DNA of 64,000 bases from Trametopsis cervina. Lineage: Eukaryota; Basidiomycota; Agaricomycetes; Polyporales; Irpicaceae. Location of the stretch: positions 920,476 through 984,475 of the forward strand of contig MU278357.1 in assembly GCA_022385755.1 (NCBI GenBank). Direction: 5' to 3'. This document shows, piece after piece, positions 59,247-64,000 of this stretch. The position numbers and the translations under genes are program-made. The notes under the pieces were generated by a model that saw only the letters and a program-made list of their open reading frames with translations, ran no database searches and was not told the origin of the DNA. How positions within the stretch are numbered: position 1 is the first letter of the stretch; every line of letters starts with the position of its first letter.

Positions 59247-60852
59247 GGATATAGGGTGCCCTCTTGTCCGATGTTTTGGTATTCCTATTTCCGTTCAGTC
59301 TTGTAGTAGTGTGTGGCAATGTAACTCACTTGATATGTATACGGATAGTCTCCACCTTCTCCTGGTGTGCGAAGCATTTTGACGAGGTTGCGGTTGGCAT
59401 TTCTGACTTCTTCGTTGTCTTCGGCACATGTCTTGAGATGTGGGAAAAAGTGCTCGAGCTTCTGACCTACAACACGTCGTACATCTGACCGGGCTTGGGA
59501 TATGCGCTGTTCGAGCTACATTGATTGTTCAATGTATGGAGTCTTCAGTTTCACCCGCAACAGATATCGAACTTACTAGTTTCACAGAAATTGAGCTTGG
59601 CCACGTTGAAAGCGCATGGACGTCTTCTCCCTTCTTGCCAAGTTCGTCACGGCCATCAGTATACGAGTCCCAGACCATGTCAAGGAGAGTCGTGCCATCA
59701 AGTTGATCTGCAAAGGCATGTTGTGTAGCGACTCGTGCGCGCATTGAGGCAAAGGCGAGTCGGGTTGCCTGCTGTGCGAGGCGATGTTTGATCTGCGACG
59801 ATCGCTTGACGGGGTCCTTTCTGATCCGATGCTTCTTGTGTTGCTGTTGCTTGTCAGATTTTCCAGCGTCAGGTCCACTAGATGGCCTGTGTGAAGTCTT
59901 GCTCGACGCCACCTTGAACTCCGATGTGCTGCCATCTGAGGATCTGGCGGACTCTTCATCGGAGCTTGGGCAGCAATCTATGTCAGAGTCTGAGCTACGT
60001 TGCGAAGGACGAGTGCTCTATAATGTTTTATAGTGAAAATGCCTGGCTCAGTGGGGATATTACATACCGATAAATCATTTTCTTTGCCTGACTGTTTTTC
60101 ATCATCAATCACGTAGGATACGTCCATTTGCCCGCGGTTGGCAACGTCCTGCATCTGATGATGCTGCTCTATCCCATATGCATTGCTGAAACGGTCCTCT
60201 AGTCATCCACATTTATCCACTTGTTGCGGCATGGGAAATAAGCAAAACCACTTACCAAAAAGCTGACCGAAGCCTTGGGGTCGATGGTAAAGTGATTGTG
60301 GTGTCAAATGTACGTCTTGCATGACAGGAACAGTGAGAGAACGGTCACCAAACAGGTTTGGTGATACCTAAATAACGTATATAGCTAATATATGCACTTC
60401 AGAAGTAGGGAATCAAGACGTACCATAGCGCGTGGGAGAGAGGGTAAGTCTAAGCTGGCAAGATCTGTAGTAATGGAAGTAGTTGGTTCGTATAAGCTAC
60501 CGTGAGTGTTGAGAGAGTTTTCATGGATATCCGGCAGTGATGGGCCATGGTTGTAGTTCGCCTGAGCCGTACCGGTCGTACTTGCCCCTAAACCTGGGCC
60601 AAGGATCTGCGGGGTTTCTACATGTAGCTGCGAGGTCTGATGCCTCTTTTGCTCTCGTGTTTGGGCAGCCTTGAATCGCTTTTTGTTGTTGCTTTCGATC
60701 CCTTCATCTGCCAAATTGCTTGCTCAAGTAAAATTGTCCAACAAGGCAATGAACGTACTATGTCTTTGTAGCCCCTCTGTTGGTCGTGAATCTCGATGTC
60801 CTCTGCCAGCAGGAGGAGGAAGCTGCTTTCGAAGAACCTGACTGAAGTCCAT
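59247..60852 (-). pseudogene. 5' part of element B's DUF6532-type gene (interrupted by element A)
   Basis: From an ATG at 60852 (MDFSQVLRKQLPPPAGRGH) several exons join in frame: a basic region (NNKKRFKAAQTREQKRHQ), an Asn/Ser-rich linker, VSPNLFGDRSL, EDRFSNAYGIEQHHQMQDVA, KDPVKRSSQIKHRLAQQATR and LEQRISQARSDVRRVVGQKL, then EYQNIGQEGTLYP, where element A begins. One acceptor (TAG before EDRFS) must be used to keep the frame. Everything up to the insertion is open, so the gene was probably functional when element A landed. Its 3' half is at 52772-53168. Confidence 0.82.
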
Positions 60853-61024
60853 GGTATGGACAAAATCGAAATCAGTTTGCGCTGTGTCGTCTTTGGTGAA
60901 CATCACTTGGGCAAAATGCTGACTCACCCGCTGGCAGCCGCAAATCCCAAAAAGGAACCAGCCGATCACTGGACTGCCTTTGAAGAAAGTCTACGTGAGC
61001 CGCTCCTGTCGGTATACCTTCGTC

Positions 61025-63761
61025 ATGGTCTCTTCGTCGACATCTGTGTTCTCATGCCAGTTCTGCCATCGTTCTGGATTTCCAACTCGTGCTGCTGTTA
61101 ACCATCACATCGCCCTTAGTCGACAATGTCAGCAAAAACAGCGATTGCTTCTGCGCACCTATTCACGTAGTCAATCAAGCTCTGCAATCGAAGAAGATGA
61201 CCCATTTGATCTGGCCAGACATACAGAGACCGAACATCCAGCACCAGTTGCCGGTGGAGACTTAGGGCAAATAACGGAAGAGTGCAGTCAAGCATGGGAC
61301 TGTGATGCTACTGAGCTGCCTCCGAATTGCGGTCCCACGGTTGAGGCGGAGGGCATCGCTGATAATGATACCAACAGGCAATGGTGTGAGAATATCCCTG
61401 TAGAAAAACATGCAGGAGCCACTTACGGACCTTCGCGAACGATATTCGATCAAATCCGAGACCAGCAGGTGTCAGCGAATATGGAAGCCTTAGGACCATT
61501 CGAGAGCGCAAGCAAGTGGGAGCTAGCGAAATGGTTGGTGAAGAATGTGGGGCACAATCAAGCCGAGGAGTTCTTGAAGTTAGCATTAGTAAGTGTCAAT
61601 CTACAGGATCACAGTTACCATTTGCAGAACGAAGAACATCATTAACGAGAGATTGTAGATCCGACAGACTGACCTCGGCTTCAAGACGAAGGATCAACTA
61701 TACCAGAAGATAGATGAGCTACCAAGTGGGGTCGGGTGGAAATGTCAGGAAGTCCATCAGCAAGGGGATTTAACGGATACGAGTGGTGCACCACTTACAG
61801 AGACCCTTGAAGTCTGGTATCGTGATCCTATTGAGTGTATTCGCGAATTGATAGGCAATCCACAATTCACTGAACGTCTTGCCTACGCGCCGCAACGTGT
61901 TTATCGTGATTTCCAAGGAAATACGCGCCATATTGATGAGATGTGGACTGGAAACTGGTGGTGGGAAACACAGGTAAGCAACGACTTTGACTCCTATACA
62001 TTTATTCGCTTACTCACCGTCTATTAGCTACGGCTTCCTGATGGTGCCACAGTCATCCCCGTCATTCTGTCAACAGACAAAACACGGTTGTCCCAATTTC
62101 GTGGTGACAAGTCTGCATGGCCGGTGTATCTAACAATCGGGAATCTGTCCAAAGAAACACGTCGCACGCCATCAATGCATGGGACAACCCTTCTTGGTTA
62201 TCTACCTGTTGGGAAATTTGGCTGCTTCAGTGCAGCTGTTCAGTCTCTAGCCCGATATCAGGCCTTTCATACCTGCATGCGCATCATCCTAGATTCGCTG
62301 GTTGAAGCCGGAAAATCTGGCGTCTTCATGGGATGTGCTGATCGTCAAATCCGCCGCGGCTTTCCCATCCTTGCAGCATATGTTGCCGACTATCCTGAAC
62401 AGTGTTTAGTGGCCGCATGTATGGAGAATCGCTGTCCCACAGGTCAGGTTTCTCCAGATCGCCGAGGGGAGCATACTGCTTGTACTCACCGAAATCTTCT
62501 GGAAACGATTGAGCTCCTCGATGCTCATCGTTCTGGCCCATTATCGCCCGAAATGAAACAACGGTTTATTGCACTTGGCTTACGTGCAATCCATGAACCA
62601 TTCTGGAGAGATTTGCCCCATACCGACATCTTTACCTGCTTCACACCTGATTTGCTTCATCAACTCCACAAAGGCGTGTTCAAGGACCACTTAGTCAAGT
62701 GGTGTACTGCATTGGTGGGCGTAGAAGAGCTTGACAAGCGCTTTTGTGCTGCTCCAACACTCACCGACCTTCGCCATTTCAAGAACGGGATCTCCCACGT
62801 GCAACAGTGGACTGGACACGAGCACAAGCAAATGGAGAAGATCTTTGTGGCGTTGATAGCTGGAGGAGTGGACGACAAAGTTTTAATGGCAGTTCGCGCA
62901 ATTCTTGACTTCATCTATCTCGCTTCCTTACACTCGCACACCTCACACACCCTCGCCGCACTGCGCCATGCTCTCGACACCTTTCACGCACACAAGCAGG
63001 TCTTTATTGATCACGGTGCACGACATCCCGAGCACTTCAACATTCCAAAGTATCATATGTTGGAACACTACTACGAGCTCATCGTCAATCTGGGCAGTGC
63101 TGATGGTTTCAACACCGAGTGGTCTGAACGCCTTCACATTGACTACGCCAAGGACGCTTACCGAGCATCAAACAAGAAGGATTACATTATTCAGATGACC
63201 CGATGGCTATCAAGGCAGGAGACAATCGATCGTTTTTCGGTGTACTTGGAGTGGCTGAATAACGGCGAGTACCATGCCTGTCAAGATGATCTCACTGCTA
63301 GTTCACAGCACGGTGACGAAGATGAGGAAGGACTTGGTGTTATTGAGGTTGAATCCATGCAAACCACGCCAAGAGCAGTGCCTACCAACACAATCACAGA
63401 TCGCAACTCTACAGCGATTGCCTACAAGGTGGCCAAACAACATCCTCGCTCACTGATAGGCATTCCCGCATCCTCCATCATTGAAGAACATGGCGCAACT
63501 GAGTTCTTGCCTGCTCTACACACCTTTCTTCGCTCTCACGGCTCGTCACTCATACCACACACATTCGACCGCTTTGATCTTTATAAGAAACTTGTTGTCC
63601 AGCTACCAAGTATACCTGAAGTCAGCGACAAGAAGCTAAAGAATGTTATACGTGCTACACCTCCAGTAGCTGCAGGCCCGCGGCGAAGTGCGCAACCCGC
63701 ACAGTGTAACAAAACTAGTTACTCACCAAATATAAGGTCTAAACCTGAGGATAGGGTTTAG
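61025..63761 (+). CDS. Plavaka-type transposase, element B (3' end cut by an LTR-like insertion)
   Basis: Three exons (61025-61588, 61659-61973, 62028-63761) encode 870 aa before a stop at 63759-63761. The start gives MVSSSTSVFSCQFCHRSGFP with a C2H2-like finger; the core repeats the element A blocks (VPVILSTDKTRLSQFRGDKS, MGCADRQIRRGFPILAAYVA, DIFTCFTPDLLHQLHKGVF, HFKNGISHVQQWTG, SERLHIDYAKDAYRASNKKD). It lacks the element A protein's fourth exon (GLTVGRVRAIFRIPE and beyond, 134 residues): at 63705 the sequence changes to an LTR-like segment and the last 19 codons are not transposase. The catalytic core is complete, but the protein is C-terminally truncated. Confidence 0.88.
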
Positions 63762-64000
63762 GGTTATAGAGTGGGCTGGAGAGTGGTGAGGTGCTGAGTA
63801 GGCAAGCAGAGAGTAGTCTGGATCAACAGAGTGGATAAGACTGGGGGGCAATACCCTCAGAAGGGGCGGCTTATATACATGTGAGGGAAGACCCCTGAAA
63901 CTCCCTAGACCTCTAATACCTAATCATGTGATCTACTGAGTAAGCCAGGTTCTATTTGAAATAGCCTTATCAACCAATGGGAGAAACCTCTGGGTTCCAC
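63705..64000 (+). mobile_element. Likely LTR (start of an LTR retrotransposon or solo LTR), right-truncated
   Basis: At TGTAACAAAACTAG the transposase homology ends abruptly. TG is the expected 5' end of an LTR. Downstream there is no coding sequence, a short telomere-like GGGTTTAGGGTTA run at 63755-63770 and a promoter-like CTTATATACATG at about 63870, as in an LTR U3 region. The other end is outside the window, so identity, strand and superfamily are unproven. Confidence 0.45.

Larger units (their letters stand above)
52283..63704. mobile_element. Plavaka-type transposon B (older, interrupted; left end tentative)
   Basis: Element B consists of a plus-strand transposase gene (61025 onward) and a divergent minus-strand DUF6532-type gene (starting at 60852) that is split by element A. 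The putative left end, CTGGAAACGGT at 52283 preceded by AT, resembles the inverted-repeat start of element A (CAGGAAACAGGT), and both are followed by a GGCTA...ACGGCGCT block. A palindrome with 9-bp arms (ATAGCCAGC/GCTGGCTAT, 52414-52434) lies in this subterminal region. The right end lies beyond the window, because an LTR-like sequence interrupts the transposase at 63705. Confidence 0.6.

Noticed and set aside
63755..63770. A telomere, because of GGGTTTAGGGTTA
   Set aside because: Only about two imperfect units occur, followed by unique sequence; this is an internal chance or LTR motif.
1..64000. CRISPR arrays, operons or tRNA genes
   Set aside because: The DNA is eukaryotic with spliceosomal introns; no regular spacer repeats were seen, and no tRNA cloverleaf could be recognised by eye.

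Overview
This is nuclear DNA of a filamentous basidiomycete, most likely a wood-decaying member of the Agaricomycetes. Genes are dense and broken by many 45-90 nt GT-AG introns, with micro-exons of 9-18 nt. Two genes encode AA14-type lytic polysaccharide monooxygenases (a xylan-attacking white-rot family), and the right end holds Plavaka-type transposons, which are typical of this fungal class. I rebuilt the gene models by hand, joining exons at GT-AG (once GC-AG) sites that keep the frame and restore family motifs. Exon coordinates are in the entries. Family names come from remembered motifs, not from searches.

Layout. 1-6100: the edge of an unidentified gene, an HSBP1-like gene, and about 4.9 kb with only coding-like remnants. 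6100-30000: a compact housekeeping block. It holds a WOPR transcription factor; TFIIH subunit Tfb2 head-to-head with the proteasome chaperone Nas6/gankyrin; an arrestin-fold protein; eIF3e; MPDU1; a PLP aminotransferase; an aldo-keto reductase; a RING-like protein; a zinc-ribbon protein; a DUF4604 protein; the succinate dehydrogenase assembly factor SDHAF3/ACN9; and cyanase. 30000-40500: a divergent beta-tubulin with 25 exons, two tandem AA14 genes with matching C-terminal tails, and a DUF6534-like membrane protein. 40500-48000: a protein kinase that splices in frame to an N-terminal membrane domain, a Ser/Pro-rich orphan, and an APH-like phosphotransferase. 48000-52200: a strongly purine-biased stretch, copies of a short dispersed repeat, an SDR oxidoreductase and a decayed tandem copy of it.

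52283-64000 is a nest of mobile elements. Element A (53171-59244) is bounded by perfect 13-bp inverted repeats and a 2-bp AT duplication. It carries an apparently intact 997-aa Plavaka-type transposase and, divergently, an intact 618-aa DUF6532-type gene. It sits inside the DUF6532-type gene of a second, older element B. Removing A with one AT rejoins B's reading frame exactly. Element B has the same head-to-head pair, and its transposase is cut near the C-terminus by what looks like an LTR that runs off the window. The repeated pairing suggests a two-gene transposon in which the DUF6532-type protein is a conserved partner of the transposase. I consider this the most interesting system in the window.
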